Assembly: GCA_013397075.1 (NCBI GenBank)
Contig: VWZS01000321.1
Location: forward strand, 62,001-126,000
Source: Rhabdornis inornatus
Lineage: Eukaryota > Chordata > Aves > Passeriformes > Rhabdornithidae
Direction: 5' to 3'
DNA: 64,000 nucleotides
Within the stretch, counting starts at the first letter, position 1; the number at the start of each line of letters is the position of its first letter. Both the position numbers and the translations under genes were made by a program. Shown here piece by piece: positions 35,501 through 49,200 of the stretch. Under the pieces are notes generated by a model that did not search any database, was not told where the DNA came from, and saw nothing but the letters and a program-made list of their open reading frames with translations.

Positions 35501-38500
35501 CCAAATTCTAGCTGGAAACCACCACAAGCCAGGCTGGTGTCAGACAAAGAAGAGGTAATTAACATCCTAGACTCCAGGTCTTCCTGACACTGAGTGCTAT
35601 TCAAGGCAACAATAACTTGCAATTTTTTATCTTGAAAGATTACTCTTTAAACTTGGTGGAGTCATAACTAGAAACAGATTAAACATCTGTAATGAATTCC
35701 TTCGTTTGATTTTCTGCCCAGAAATGAGATCTGTTCCCATACAATAGTATGTAAGGAAGATTTTAAAATTTGACTTAAATTATATCTTACTTAGGTATTT
35801 TTTTTTTTAAGCTCAGATATGATGAATCAGAGACACAAATAGTATAGTCTGAAGAAGGAACACTGTTGTAATCAGCTGTTATCCTTACCAATTGCTAAAA
35901 TACCAAATACAGGTAAACCAGCACCAAAATACTAATCTGCACTTCTGGAAGTATCTGAGACTTCCACATAAAAAGAAATTCATTAATATAAAGGTTCTTT
36001 CCCTTTTCAGCCACTTCAGGAAGTGCTTGCTTAAGATCCGTTTCAGATCCAAGTAGGACAGAGGTTCCTGAACTTTATGTGTGCTTGCATTTAGGGCAAA
36101 ATGTTTTTCCTCATGTCATCCTTTTTTAAAAACTTGAAATGCTAGATTATGTTATTTAATAACTAAAGAATTGTGATCTGCATATACCTCTTTCTTGATG
36201 GGATGCCATTTTAATAATTAAAATTATTTTAATATCATTACCACTGTGTTTACCCGTGTATTGCATCTGAAAACAGAGCGAGGCTGTGACTGATTCTTGC
36301 CACTTCTTCCCTGGAGCACCTTTGGTCTCTGAGGCATATTAGTAGATCTGTCCAGAAACCATCAAAAGGTTTCAAATTAAAAAGTTTCATCAAAAAGTTT
36401 CAAATTAATCCTCGGAGTAAAATGCACTAGTAAATTGTCATCCACTTAAAAAATGGACTTTGACAGGTTTTTAGTGAAACTTTGTAGTGTTTTTTTTTCC
36501 ATCCTGGTAGAGATAGCTTTATAAGCATACAGTTGTTTAAAAGCAAAACCTAGCTGAACAGAAATTATGGTGGCACTAGCAGATCAGAAAAAATAGATCT
36601 GAATGGTAAATAATGTGTTGAGTTAGTATGTGGCGAGTAAATAAAATGTGTGCAGTCTCCTCTTTGGAAAGACCAAAGGCATCAAGACCAGGGATACTTT
36701 CAAGTAATATTTGCAGATTGTTAGGATAAGAGGCATTAAAACTAACAAACACTCTCAAAATACTTCTCCAGATAATGTGTAACCAGCTCCAGCCATTATT
36801 ATAACACTGGGGTGGGAGACAGATACTTACTTTGATTTCTAAATAAATTTAGCAACATGAGGCAGAGTAATTTTGATCAGGAAATACAGACAATGTGTTG
36901 AGAAACAGACAATATAACAGATTTAAAGCCTGATCTAAACACTATGTAGATGTGAATTCTGGAAGGGATGGAAAATAGGTGAGAGACATTTGCATTTGTT
37001 GCCAGACAAAACCTGATGCTACAATTACCTTGTCATATATGCAGTCTGCTTTGGCCAGAAAATCCAAATAGGAGCTTCTGAAATCGATTTTCTAATCTGA
37101 AATTTCTTGGAAGGATTTTTTGTAACCTATAAGAACTCACTGTGCTTGCAAGTGGCCTATGCTAATCCTAGAAGATACAAGATTGTATCCTGCAAAGCAG
37201 TTCAGCGCCTACAGTACCTTCAGCAGATTTCCAGTTTCAAGAAAAGGCCCGGGTCCCCAATGGATTTTGAAAAAAGGGCAAACAAAAACGCCTGCCAATG
37301 TCTGCATAGCAGTAGATGCTACCAGGGCACATCACTAATAGACAGCAGAGTAACGATTTTCAGCTGCTTGTGTTGTCCATGCCCAGAATAACCTGCTAAC
37401 TGTTCCCTGCAGCAGAATTGCCCAGCATCACTGTCTTGAGCTCAGTAACCACGGCAAATTCTGCTGCTGGGCAAGGCACATGTGAGCGAAAAGAACCTCC
37501 TGTTGGGAATGACTCCTTCTGTCTTACCTTGAAGTCTAAGAAATGAACGTCCAATGTATGAAGAGACTTGGGAAAAAACCTCACACAGTTGATACACTAC
37601 CCGAGGGTTATTACATACCTTTGAGGATCCCTTGGGTCTAACATTTTCTTGCCATTTCCGTTGCCTTCTCCCCCTTCAAGATATCCCTATCAGTTCCTGC
37701 TTACACAGCCAGACACATTCCACCAAATACCAGTGAAAGCAAGATCTGTAGTATTGGGAGGAAACCCCTCAATAAGACTAGAATTCCTCCACTCTCTGAA
37801 AATACTAGCTTGCAAAATTTCAAGCTCCACTGGCAGATTTAAGAATCTTCTAAAGTCCTGTGAGGAATTTGCACACTGCTGAAAACCTTAATTAATTAGA
37901 AGGATGAATTTTAATAGCGAAACCAGCATTCACAAGGCTCTTGGTGCACATTGTACTGTGTGTCCTACGTTAGATCTCATTTTCCTCTTTCCAGTGATTA
38001 ACTGAGGAGGTTTCAATAAACCAAAGCTGACAAATGGCTATAACTGACATTTTTAATGAGAATCATCTACTACCGTAGTAGTAATTACGCTGTAACAGAA
38101 AAGATGGCCAAAATTTTGGACAACTTATATCATCTTCTCAAGTAAAGGACAAACCTGGGATCAAACTTGGGTTAGACACTCTGAAAGCAATGAAAAACAT
38201 CCTTGCTACCCACCAGCTTAGCCCAGCCGCAAAATCAATTTCACATAAGAGCTCACCCAAAACAGGGCTCTAGCTAGAAAATAAGATTCCTTGCATTGGT
38301 GCCTCTATTCCACAGGTACACCACAAAACCTACCTATCTTTCCAAGTCCTGAATGTCTGCTTGCACCATGTAAAATAATTCAGATGACTACAACCTACTT
38401 GGGAATATAATTAGATGAATCACATTTCTGTATAGGAAATAGGAGCTGAAGAGGGCTTCTACTTCCCAAATTCAAGTGGTTTGTGAAGGAGAAATAACAG

Positions 38501-38545
38501 ATGCAAATGAAGAATTGGTAGGAGGGTAAGAAAACAGGTACTGGC
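32587..38545. other. TFPI: TFPI intron between Kunitz 1 and the mini-exon
   Basis: No exon was recognised. The 5' splice site of this intron reads GCCAGT on the minus strand (see findings). Scattered chance frames only. Confidence 0.7.
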
Positions 38546-38746
38546 CTGTTGGCACACACTTCTGCTGACATTCCTCCAGCGTTAGGAAGTTGTTCTCATT
38601 GCCATGGCATCCACCATATTCAAATTCTTCACACTTGCGGCTTTTGATATTGAAGAAATAGCGGACGTGGATGGCTTTGCATGGACCATCGTCTGCTTTC
38701 ATGGCACAGAATGAGTGCACAAGCTTCAGTGGTGGCCAAGCAGCAC
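38546..38746 (-). CDS. TFPI: TFPI Kunitz domain 1 exon
   Basis: The acceptor CTGTTTCTCCTCTGTACTACAG (AG at 38748-38747) is strong. The exon is 201 nt, phase 1-1, if it ends at CAACAG|GCCAGT with a GC donor at 38545-38544. It encodes AAWPPLKLVHSFCAMK, DDGPCKAIHVRYFF, the GGCHGNENNF core and CQQKCVPT, with six cysteines. P1 in GPC-K-A is Lys, as in the human domain that inhibits factor VIIa bound to tissue factor. The sequence PPLKL-x-HSFCA-x-KADDGPCKAI is nearly identical to human. A GT donor four bases further (exon end 38542) would change the frame and stop in the next exon. Confidence 0.95.
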
Positions 38747-41700
38747 CTGTAGTACAGAGGAGAAACAGAATAACTGAGTTAGTTTGCTGCATACTGCATA
38801 ATGTAACTCCCAAATGAGATGGCTTGTGTGTTCTGCTAGGGAGGCACTGCACATCTGTCTGCAAAGCTCTGAACGCACTAAGCAGATGTAAAAAGAAAAA
38901 CATCATCTGCATTGGAACACAAATTCCATTCAAATGTGTGGTTTCAATTTTCCACTGAAACAGCTCATAGTATAAACCTCAACTCATCACAAACCTCTTA
39001 ACAGTTATGGAGTGTGGCTTAGTCACACAAACTGGGGTGTGATGCTGAATAACAAAAACACTGAGAAAGTCTTGGTAGCTGCAAAAGACACGATGACCCC
39101 CAGGGCAGAAAGGTTTCCTTGGGCTCTCTTCTTCCATGCACTGCTCCCCGTGAACTTGGCTCATAAAGGATCTGCCAGGGAACAGTGTGGCATGGCCAGA
39201 GCCCTGCAGAGGGCATCCCTCTCCTGTCAGATGGCACTTCACTGGGACACAAACCCTGCCGGGACAATTGACAGGCACCAGACTCTTCTTCCTCTGATCT
39301 CACCGTTCTTGCAATACAGCTTTCAACAGCATACAACTAGAAAGTCAAGGCAAAACAAAGCTGAATGTTTTCAAATTGTGTCATTTCTGTCCTTCAATAT
39401 ATATTAGGTCAGGGAATGTTGCGCATGAATTGTCATACGCGTTGTGAAGAACACGAGCAAAGTTTCACCCTGTCAATGTCTATAAAGAAATTCTGACTAG
39501 AAATCCAGGTCCTGATACTGTTCCCTTCTAAATATATTTTATTTATAACTAATAATAACTAATTTATAATTAATAAAACTCTATTTTTCTGATTTGCTCT
39601 TCCAAGGCAGTATTTCCCCTTAGAGGGTTTTGAAAGCTCTACAGAGCTTGTGTGCTTGCTGTAGGAGCCAGAAGAACAGACCCAAAGTTTTTCATTCATT
39701 CTCCTACAACTAATTAGAATATTGATGTCTCAGAACATTCATGCAAACATCTGTGCTCTTTGCTGTGGCCCAGGAAGGAGACAAAAAAAAGGAAGAGGAG
39801 AAGAGTTTACATGACTGCATAATCATTTCAGATTCCTACTATTACTAGGTTAAGTTTCCAGTTTTAATTAAAAGAATCCACAAAAATCAGGCTTATGACA
39901 TAATTAAAAGGGAACTTGGGTACTACCTACCTGCTCTGTGCATATCTAATCTTAGCATCTAAAATTGACCTTATTGTACAATCTTTGAATTAAATTCAAA
40001 CAACTGAGATAAATCTTCATAAGTACTGAGGTCCATGAAAGTTTACTAGTTTAACTCCATTTGAGACAATTATAACAATTAAACCTACAGAGAAGAAAGA
40101 AATTTCACCACTAAAATCTTTTAAAGAATAGCATTTAAGTGAAAAATTTGAAAAACTAACAACCTCTATTACACAATTACTACCAACAGAACAATTGTAG
40201 CATACAAGCAGATCTTCCAAAAGTGGACCATTTAGTGTTAAAATACATATGAAAAGCACAAATTTCAAAATTCTATTTAAATACTCGGTCCCCAAAATAG
40301 TTTGTGACTCATGCCATACTGGTGAAAATACATTTTCAGATTTTGAAGTTGGGTATATAGATTTGAAAATATTATTGAAGACCATATAATAGGAAATATT
40401 GATGAAATAAAATTAATAATTATTAGATATGTTAGATTTAGTAAACTTGCTATGAACCTCAGCTTCACAGCAGTAAGATTTCAGAATTTTTCTTCTTTCC
40501 AGTTTCATTATCTGGGTCTTCCTGAGTCCACAAAGATTTAGCATTTAGAAGTCACAATAAATGCCAAATTGAACTTCAGAGGTCCTAAAGTTCTCCAAAA
40601 GACTTGGGAATCCTTTGGAAATGACTTTAAAAAGTTCAGCTTAAAAAGTTGAGGGGATACTGCATTGCAAAATGAAACTTTGGATTTCCCCTGCTCAGCA
40701 CCAGGGAAAAAATGCCTTCAAAACATCAAAGTTTTCAGTAAGTTATGAACTCACTCCTGAAATGCTAAAATCAAACACTCAGAGCTCCACAGAAACCAAT
40801 CCAACTCAAATGTGGTCAGGGTGAGGGCTGGCAACTGGTTTATAAACACGTCATTTTCTTGGCACCCGAAAAATGAGATCCCCTGTGTGACCTCTGCCAG
40901 TGACCCAGTCCAGCCTACAGGAGGTTGTGAAAACTTACCAGGTTTCTGAACCACTGAGATTTCAGACACAGAGTTATGTCAGCTCATTTTCTTGCTGCAT
41001 TGCACCACCCCAATGTTGTGGGCTATCCAAACAAAAGTAGTATGCAAGCATAGTTGCAAAACTACACAAAGAGGATGAACAAATGGCTTAGCAGAGTTCA
41101 CCCTGGGAACTTTCTGGTCTCCACTCCTAGCCCACTTCCCATCAGACCCACGGAACAAAACCATTGTTTTGGTTACCTCCTAAGGCCTTTCCCCTGCAGC
41201 CACAGGGATGCTGTTAACCACTGTCAGATGTCCTGACATCTGCTGCAAACATAATGACTAACCGTGTCACACTTCTTGGCAATCACTCAGTTTCCCAGGA
41301 ATGCTAGAAAGTTGCCATAGTTTGAGTAAAATCTGTACCCTGTCAAACCCCCAGGGGCCAAACCCTCCGAGTCCAAACAGTAACCAAGTGACTCTGAAGA
41401 AATAGGTCTCAAAGGGATTCATCGGAACTGAATCATTCTTCTGTCTGGAAACAGTGACAGAATTCTTCCCCATTATTTTACACCTGGGAACACTTAGCTC
41501 ACACAGATGATATAAAATTAGCTTTCCTTCCCAGATTAGAGCAGCAGATGAGAAGGCAAGCAGGAGCGTTTGCCCAGTAGATCAGCATAGACACACATCT
41601 GCCTGTACTCATTTCATTTGTGGACTATACCTTGACAAAACTAATTCTTAGTGTAAGGCCTCATCCTCTGCTCTTGAACACTGGGACAAAGTGTAATTAC

Positions 41701-44700
41701 ATTTTAGGTGCTGTGTGAAAAGCACGGGATATGACATTTAGTGAAGATGTCTGTCAGGAAGGTCAGTGAAAATTCATCAACAGAAACAGAGGAAGATAAC
41801 ACTTGAAGGAATGTTAATGGAGTTTCTCATCCAAGTGAAGTAAAATTCCAAGCAACCTGAAGCAGTCAGTTCTAGGATTTCACTATTCTTCTTGTAAGAC
41901 AGCCTTTTTTCAGTAATATACTGCCTGAATATCCTTTATTATATATTAAATAAGTTTTACTTCCTTCATGCTTAGACAAAATAATTTAAAACCATATATA
42001 CACACGGTAAATCAGTTTTGATTCTCCAATCCACCATTCGTGTCTTGTAATTCAAGGCTGCTGCAGGGGAGAAAGTTGATTCCTGCACTCTCAACTTTGA
42101 TTTTGGGCTCTCCAAGTTCAGCTGCTTCCCTGGCTGCTTTAAGCCTCGGTGGTACAGCAGCTGCCCTGCACTCACCACACCACTTCAGTAGCCCAAACCA
42201 CTGTTTAGTTTCTTTTTACTGGAAAATTTTGTTTCCTCTTAATTATCTCCGCACTAAATAAACTCCTTTCTTCCCATCTTTTTAGTGGCCTTGCTTTCTA
42301 ATCCTCTCATAACTCTTATTTGGATGTTTCCTATTGGTGTGGATTCCTGGTAAAATCTGCTGCAGAGAGTTGAATATAATCCCCTACCTGAGGCATTACT
42401 AGTGGCAAATAGAGTGGAATAATCATCCTTTGTTTTTTTCCTTGATCAAACACAAAATCACTGCCTTTGTTTTTAAAACAACATTGAATTACTTCTGTAA
42501 TGCTCTGTAACTTCCATTGACTTTCCAGCAAATAGAACCTTGTTATACAGGTGCTTCAACATCAACTTTCCATCTTGTATTTATGATTGCATTGATTCTC
42601 CTTAAGTATAGAACATTGCATTTGTAGTTTAAAAAAATTTAGTTTAAACCTCTGCTTTATATCTGGCTCTGTTGGATGTTTATTACTTATCCAATTTAGA
42701 CATCTGGTCCAAATACATTAGGAGTTCTTGTATTATTGTAGGACTGTACTAGCTTAGACCAAGACAATTTTGTTATAAATACATTAAACGATTACACCTG
42801 ATGTTCGCTGTCACACAAGTTATTACTTCCCATACTAAAACTGAAAATAAACCCAGCAAAATCTCCTCTCCCCTTTTTCTTCCCCCTCCCCATTTTTTAA
42901 TGTAATGACTCCCTTACATCAGCTACATGAGCACTGAACATCCACTGCTCTGTTCTAACAGCCACTGCACTCCACTGTCTGTGTTAAGAACAAAGTAGCG
43001 CCCATGAAAGGACTCACAATGAGAATGAGCCCACTGCAGGTATTTTTTATCACTACCTTCTTCCTCCAGTCCTTCAGCCTTCCTACTTTTTGCAACTGTC
43101 AAACTGAAGAGAGGGCCCAAGACTGTTCCTATACAGCACAGCCATTCTCACATTTGTTGTCACTCTCGTGGCAGCTCCAGAGGACTGTTTAACACACGAA
43201 CATCACTCCTCATTCCAGTGCACTCATTTCACCGAGAGAGCTCTAATGAGCTGCAGCCAGCCCTGAGCACATGGGCTGTAGGTGATCCAGCAAGGCACTG
43301 TTATCACTTCACTGGAAAGCAAGGCAATATTAAAAAAGCAGAAGTGGTGAATAATGTCTCTAATCCTCTTACATTAGTACAACTGAAAACAATACCTTTC
43401 CTCTGGATGTAGGCATAACTAAAGACTCTAATTTGGCTTTCAGACTCTTGTGGATAATATGCAGGGCTGCTTGATAAAAAGACCTTTTAATTAGAAAATG
43501 AACTGATTTCTATACTACACCTGCAGCACAATAAATATGAAAGGTAAGCGTTATGGACGAGTTGCTTTTCAGAACAGAAGAATATAAATTGAGAGACTAA
43601 AGATCATGAACATTTCTGAATTTTATGTAAAAATGCTTTGTTTTAGTTTGCTTAGGTTATGCATTCCCAGCTTTATACGAATTTCCGTGGTTATCCTTAA
43701 TTATAAAGATATGCTGTCATCTTTCCAGCCTTCCTTGGCAATGTCTCCCTTTGATAAGTGCTATCAATACTAAGCACCTTGTCACTAATGAATAGCTGTT
43801 TCTTTTCTCTCCATCTTTGTCAATTTGACAGCTTCCCACCCACACACTGTTCAGTGCTCTTCCTACCCTGTGTTTCCTATTCTTTCTTTAGGCAGGCACA
43901 TTTATTCTTGGCAAGCTTTCACATATGAATAAAAAGCACATTCCATTTGTGAGTCATTTTCTTCAGGCTTTGGAACATCAACTAAAGTTCTGTCTACTAC
44001 GTAAGGGATTAATAAACAATATACATAACCTGGTTATTTTTATACCTTTCATTTTTGTTATTACACTTATCTATTGATGGAAAAATGACAGATTTTGCTG
44101 GAAGAGAACAAATTAAACATTTTTTTTACTCCATCGGACTTGACCCCGCAATCTTGATTATTACTGTAATTAAAATAGACAAAACCCCACCTCTTAAATT
44201 CACAAAGCACTTGTACTGAATGTGATCCGAAATTATGACATTTAAAATAATGGATGCACACAACTAATCTTATCCTTTAATACCTGAAATTTCTGGAATG
44301 CTGCAGTAAAATGTCATTACTTTATAATCATCTAACTGCAAAAATAAATGTTATCAATGATATTGCAGCCCACAAAATTTTGGCATTTAAAGTCTTTGGG
44401 TCCAACAGTTAAATCTTGAAAAACCACAAATACGATTTTAATTAACAACAATCTAAATATTTTGTGAAAACAGAGTACAGCAAAAGCTTTTTTATTGTAA
44501 ACACTGCAACTGAGTCTTCAGTAGCCACAAAAACAGGATCCTAGTTTAATATCTAAGCCTCACATTTGATGGCTTTTTACTTCAGAATTAAATCCCAGAA
44601 GTTCAGAACTGTTTCTCATACTAAATCAGTTAGTAGTCACATTATCCTAAGTAACAGTTTGCAAAATAACCAGTGAAAAAATAATCCCCAGTAAAATAGC

Positions 44701-46136
44701 TATTTAATTTCCTTGAGATTATTTACTTATTTTCTTTTACAAACAAAGTAAATAGAGGAAAAAAATTAAGCCATGAGATTTCTTGTTATGGTGACAAACT
44801 GTTCAAGCTGATTTGGCCTTCATGACCTGCAAACTTGGTTAAGAATTTATATAGCACTAAGAGTTGCGGAGCAAAGATAAATATGACCTTGCCCTCAAAC
44901 AAAAAGGGCATTTTTGTACTTCAGAGTTAAAAAGAAACAAATTTATCCTGGGTGAACCAATCTTTTACTACACAGCCATTCTAAGGATATGCTTAACCTG
45001 GAACAGCGCATATCTTAAACTGTAGTGACTAATTGTGGCATGGTCCTATCTTAGTATAGCCATGACTGCACAATTACTATTTCTGTCTCAAAACACTGCC
45101 ACAAAAGTCTGATTGAGAGAAATAATCTTGATGAAAATAAGAGAAAACATAACAAAAAGGTTCCCCTCAGCTGCGCTTTCATTTGCACTTGAAAATCAGA
45201 CTTGTCAAGCAAAAGCATCCACTTCAAAGCCCTCTGCAGCTTAGGGAAGTGATCAGAGTTTCAAGTCATTTCCTCAAAGGAAAAAGGAAATTTTAGTGTG
45301 GCCCCAGCTGTGTATTTTTTCCCCTCATCTTTCTTGGAATTGTTTGGGAAGAAATTGAAATACCCTTCCCAATGATATCCAGTCTAGAATTCTGATCCGT
45401 CTTAATTTCAGTGAAGTAAACAATGATCTTACCATAGTTAAAAATTGAGAACATCCCAAGTTCTCATAGGCACACTGTTTTTCTGGCAAAAATTTTCAAC
45501 TGGTGAGTTTTTAGTCACACAATTGTGGAATACCTTGAGTTGAAAGGGATTAACAAGAACCGAGTCCAACTCCTTTACTTATCCAGTGATATCAAATCAC
45601 TTGGGGCAATACAAAGACCTTCATTAAGGCCCAGGAAAACTACCAGGACAGTAACTGCACCTTCTTTAAGTCCAGATTTTCACATTAATTGTGACTCAAG
45701 AGATCTGTGCATGGAACAGAGCAACACCAATCTACAATTGTATTCATCATATTTCTGCTCTCTCGGTGCGAGGAAATAAAGCCTGAGTTAACCAGCTGTA
45801 TGTTTCCTTGCCTGAACATTGAACTTTTCCATGCTCCTAAAGTAGAGCTTTAAAGGAATTATCTTGATATCTAACCCAGTGTTTGATCAGGATTAGATGT
45901 TCCAAAAAGCTTGGGAAACAGAAGCCTCAAGAAGAAGGCAATTTTGCTAAAGCTTAATAGATAATTCCAAGTATCTCTCTTCTAGTTAGAGACCATTTTT
46001 AGCTTTCTCCCAGTTTCAAAAGTTTCCCACAAAAGTTCTCAAGTACAGAATTACATCTGCAGTGCATAGTGGGCTTTGTTATTTGAGTGATTGATTTTTG
46101 TTGCTTGAGTTTTAGGTGTTTTCTAGTATCCCTTAC
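38747..46136. other. TFPI: TFPI intron between signal-peptide exon and Kunitz 1
   Basis: About 7.4 kb of AT-rich intron containing one diverged CR1 fragment (45515-45640). No other exon was recognised. Confidence 0.7.
45515..45640 (-). mobile_element. Diverged 3' fragment of a CR1 LINE
   Basis: The plus strand reads GGAATACCTTGAGTTGAAAG, then GGATTAACAAG and CGAGTCCAACTCC. This resembles the conserved 3' region of avian CR1 elements in reverse complement (typically AATATCCTGAGTTGGAAGGG, ACCCACAAGGATCAT, CGAGTCCAACTCC). The element therefore lies on the minus strand with its 3' end towards 45515. The terminal 8-bp repeats are eroded and the 5' limit is uncertain. Divergence suggests an old insertion. 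Confidence 0.65.
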
Positions 46137-46256
46137 CCACAACATGCTCCTCTTTGCTGTCATCCAGCTCAACCGTTGCGTGCCCGGCGACACAGAAGAA
46201 CAGCAACATAAAGGGTGAAGGAAAGGAATGTCTCTTCTTTCTTGCCTTCATCTTCC
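46137..46256 (-). CDS. TFPI: TFPI start codon and signal-peptide exon
   Basis: The acceptor TTATGTTACACAG ends at 46257, five untranslated bases GGAAG follow, and ATG is at 46251-46249. The exon encodes 38 residues and ends in phase 1 at donor GTGG|GTAAGG (GT at 46136-46135). The peptide has a basic n-region (MKARKKRH), a hydrophobic core (PFMLLFFCVAG) and a likely cleavage after GHA, followed by the acidic start of the mature protein, TVELDDSKEEHVV. Human mature TFPI also begins with an acidic segment, somewhat longer. The base at -3 is A, a favourable context. An in-frame ATG in exon 1 (56117) could add nine residues. Confidence 0.92.
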
Positions 46257-49200
46257 CTGTGTAACATAAAAATTGACAAATTCAGTCAGGTTCTGCAAAA
46301 AGTCATTAGCAGGGCAGTGCATAGCCCTGTGGGCAGACACACAGACTAAAGGGAGATAATGGGAGCTCTTTTAGTGTAATCATGTTGTAAGCACAATGAC
46401 AAACAAGACAAGGATTGCAGTTGTGCTCAGCAGATTACAAGTCTCCTATCCCATCTCCAGTAGGGGTTAGAGGCACTGTTAGTGCTTTCATTTTAAGCCC
46501 CAACCGAAATCATCTCCCAGAACACATCACCACATGAAGCACTTGGTACTTTTAATGTCCTGGCGTTGATTACACAATGTCATGTAGTGTTGCTTGCCAA
46601 GTTAAATCATTCCAAGTTCTGCTCCACCTGCAGAACCTAGATCCATTGCCACAACATTTTCAACGAATCAATTTATAATTTCCAAGTTCCCAAATTCTTG
46701 AGTAAGTTGCATTTCAGAGGAATCTGTGATTTTTTTTTTTTTTTTGCAACGTGGGCTTCGGTGCTTTAAGCAGGATTTTGTACCTTGTACCTCTTTAATA
46801 CTGAGAATCTCAATTAAGTACAGAACTATTATTTTTCACTTTGAATCAGTGCAGTCATTGACAGAATGAAAATACTTTTATTCCATGGCAGCTGGCATGT
46901 TCAGGTTGCCAAAGTTGAGGTTATGCACGCACACATTAAATTAACTCCAGAAAACTTTTGATTTAACTTTTTAGGAAATACATGTTTTACAACTAACTAA
47001 GAATTCCTTAAGGATCTCTGGATTTTAATTAGAGAACAGACTCAATATCATCTCTGTTACCAACAGATCAATTCCCTATTCATAATCCTTAGTTCCCTAC
47101 CCTCTTCACTTAAAGTACAACACTAATTTTTTTTTTTTACTATGTTAATTAATATTAAGTAAATAAAACCTAAAAATCAAAGGGCTAGGAAGTTCCTAGC
47201 CTTCAGACACTCTTTGGTCTTTCATGTTTTTTGTTTACATGCCTGTGAAGACAGCATGTCTTCACCAAATCAGAGCCACAATTCTCATTTCTCTCTAGAA
47301 AATTTACCAATTTTTTCCTCTTCCATACTCAATTTTTTCCCAGCTTGCAGCATTTAATATAGAAAGGAAATGAATTCTTAAAAACAAACTCTTGGTGAAA
47401 TCATGAGCAGCACTAACTATTTAGGTAATTTTTTAATTTGGCAATACTCTTTAGAAGGCTTCAGTATATAATGTAAAACACAGACTTCCTCAATTTTTCT
47501 CTTTTTTTTTTTTTTAATAATGGAACAAAAATGTTGGGTTTAACGGAATTTCTATTTTAGCCAGAAAATATGGCCATTGTAGGTTCTACATCATGATGTG
47601 TTCCTGCCAAAATAAAAAAATAAATTGCGTGTCTTTGATTCTTTCTAAACTCAATTATTAAGCTTAGCTTTTATGGGAACAAATAAGAAGCTTTGTCCAC
47701 ATACAAATTGGCAAAATATTTTGCAAGTTAATACAGATCTCATTTTGTGCTTTTAATCATGATTTTAAAATCTTCCTCAAAGAATATTCTTTAATTCTGT
47801 GAACAAATTCAGAAATTATTGTTTTCTAACAGAGATGGAATAACCTCTCTTGGATTAGAAACCAATGCACAAGCTTTGAAATATTCTGTAAATGGAAAAA
47901 AATGAGCAAGAGCTAGAGTTGCTCATTTTCAAGTATTTTTCGAAGAAATAGAAGTAGCATCTTTTATCATTATTCTAACTGGAACTCCAGCTTTGCAATC
48001 CTTTATATACAAAGTTTTGTAGAACCTGACCTTGGAAGAATTATGCATTTTCATCCAAAGGTTAAAAAAAAAAAAAGAGTTACAACAAATCTTTTAATTC
48101 ACCTCAATAAAAAGTCTGGTCATGCTTTAAAATAGAAAGTAACTCTGTACAAGGTAACCCAAAGTTGTCTAAGACTGCCCTTTGTGATTTGAGACATCTG
48201 ATTTATGATGCTAGCTTGACATCAACTAAAATTAAAATAAATCCACAATAATAAAGATGATATGGGGAGAAATATTAAGTAAAAAAATTCAAAGAACTGC
48301 ACAGATACTTAGCATTACAATATAAACAAAGCTGGTGATAGTTTGACATCACCTAGGCTCACGTAAAGCAGAAATACCATCAAATATTCAGATTTGATAC
48401 TTAGATATAAAGTAATAGCTTTCAAACTACCTGGCTCCAGTGAGGTCACTGGAATAAAAAAATTACAAAATACAGTTATAGTTCTTGAAATTACATGGGA
48501 AAGAGCAAATTTCTAGCACATTGTTTTCCTTAGAAGTTATCATTGGCACAATTGTGGCTCTTCCTAAAAGAACTTGCTAATTATCCACAACCTCAGTAAC
48601 CCATGGATTAATTCCGTGTTTGCCCTCAACAAATAAGAGCCTTCATTTTCCATGTTTGAATTTTTCCAAATATGCCATCAAAACTCTCACTAGTTCAGCA
48701 AAATTCTATTTGAATTTGGTTTTCTATCACTCAAATTGAGGCTTTAGTTCCTTCTTCCAGGAATCTGCAGAGTATAGATTTAGATTGCAAAATTTAGTAA
48801 TCAGTTTTTAGTCAGTTATTCCATATTCTCAAAAGTTTCCCCCAAGCAGAAGAGAGGCAATCAAGCAGAAATGGAAATCCTAAATAAATTTCTATATTTT
48901 TTTTTTCATTTGGGAATAGAATTTTGCGTATCCTGAGCTACTATACAGAATTGTCACTGTGTGATTATGAAGACAAATTACTGCGTTTTTACAGAGAACA
49001 AAATCCTTACCAGGGGTACAGTATTTCTATTCTTCTACTCAACTCCTACACTTCCCTTAAAAGGAAGGGTCAGAAGTGTGTCAAGAGCTGGGCATCTCCA
49101 TGCTTGGGCCAGTTCCCAGCAGGAACAATGTTGGCTGTGCAGCAGCATGCAGCCTCCTGACCAAACACAATCTGCTTTATCTTCCTGCTAGCCTTCCCAG

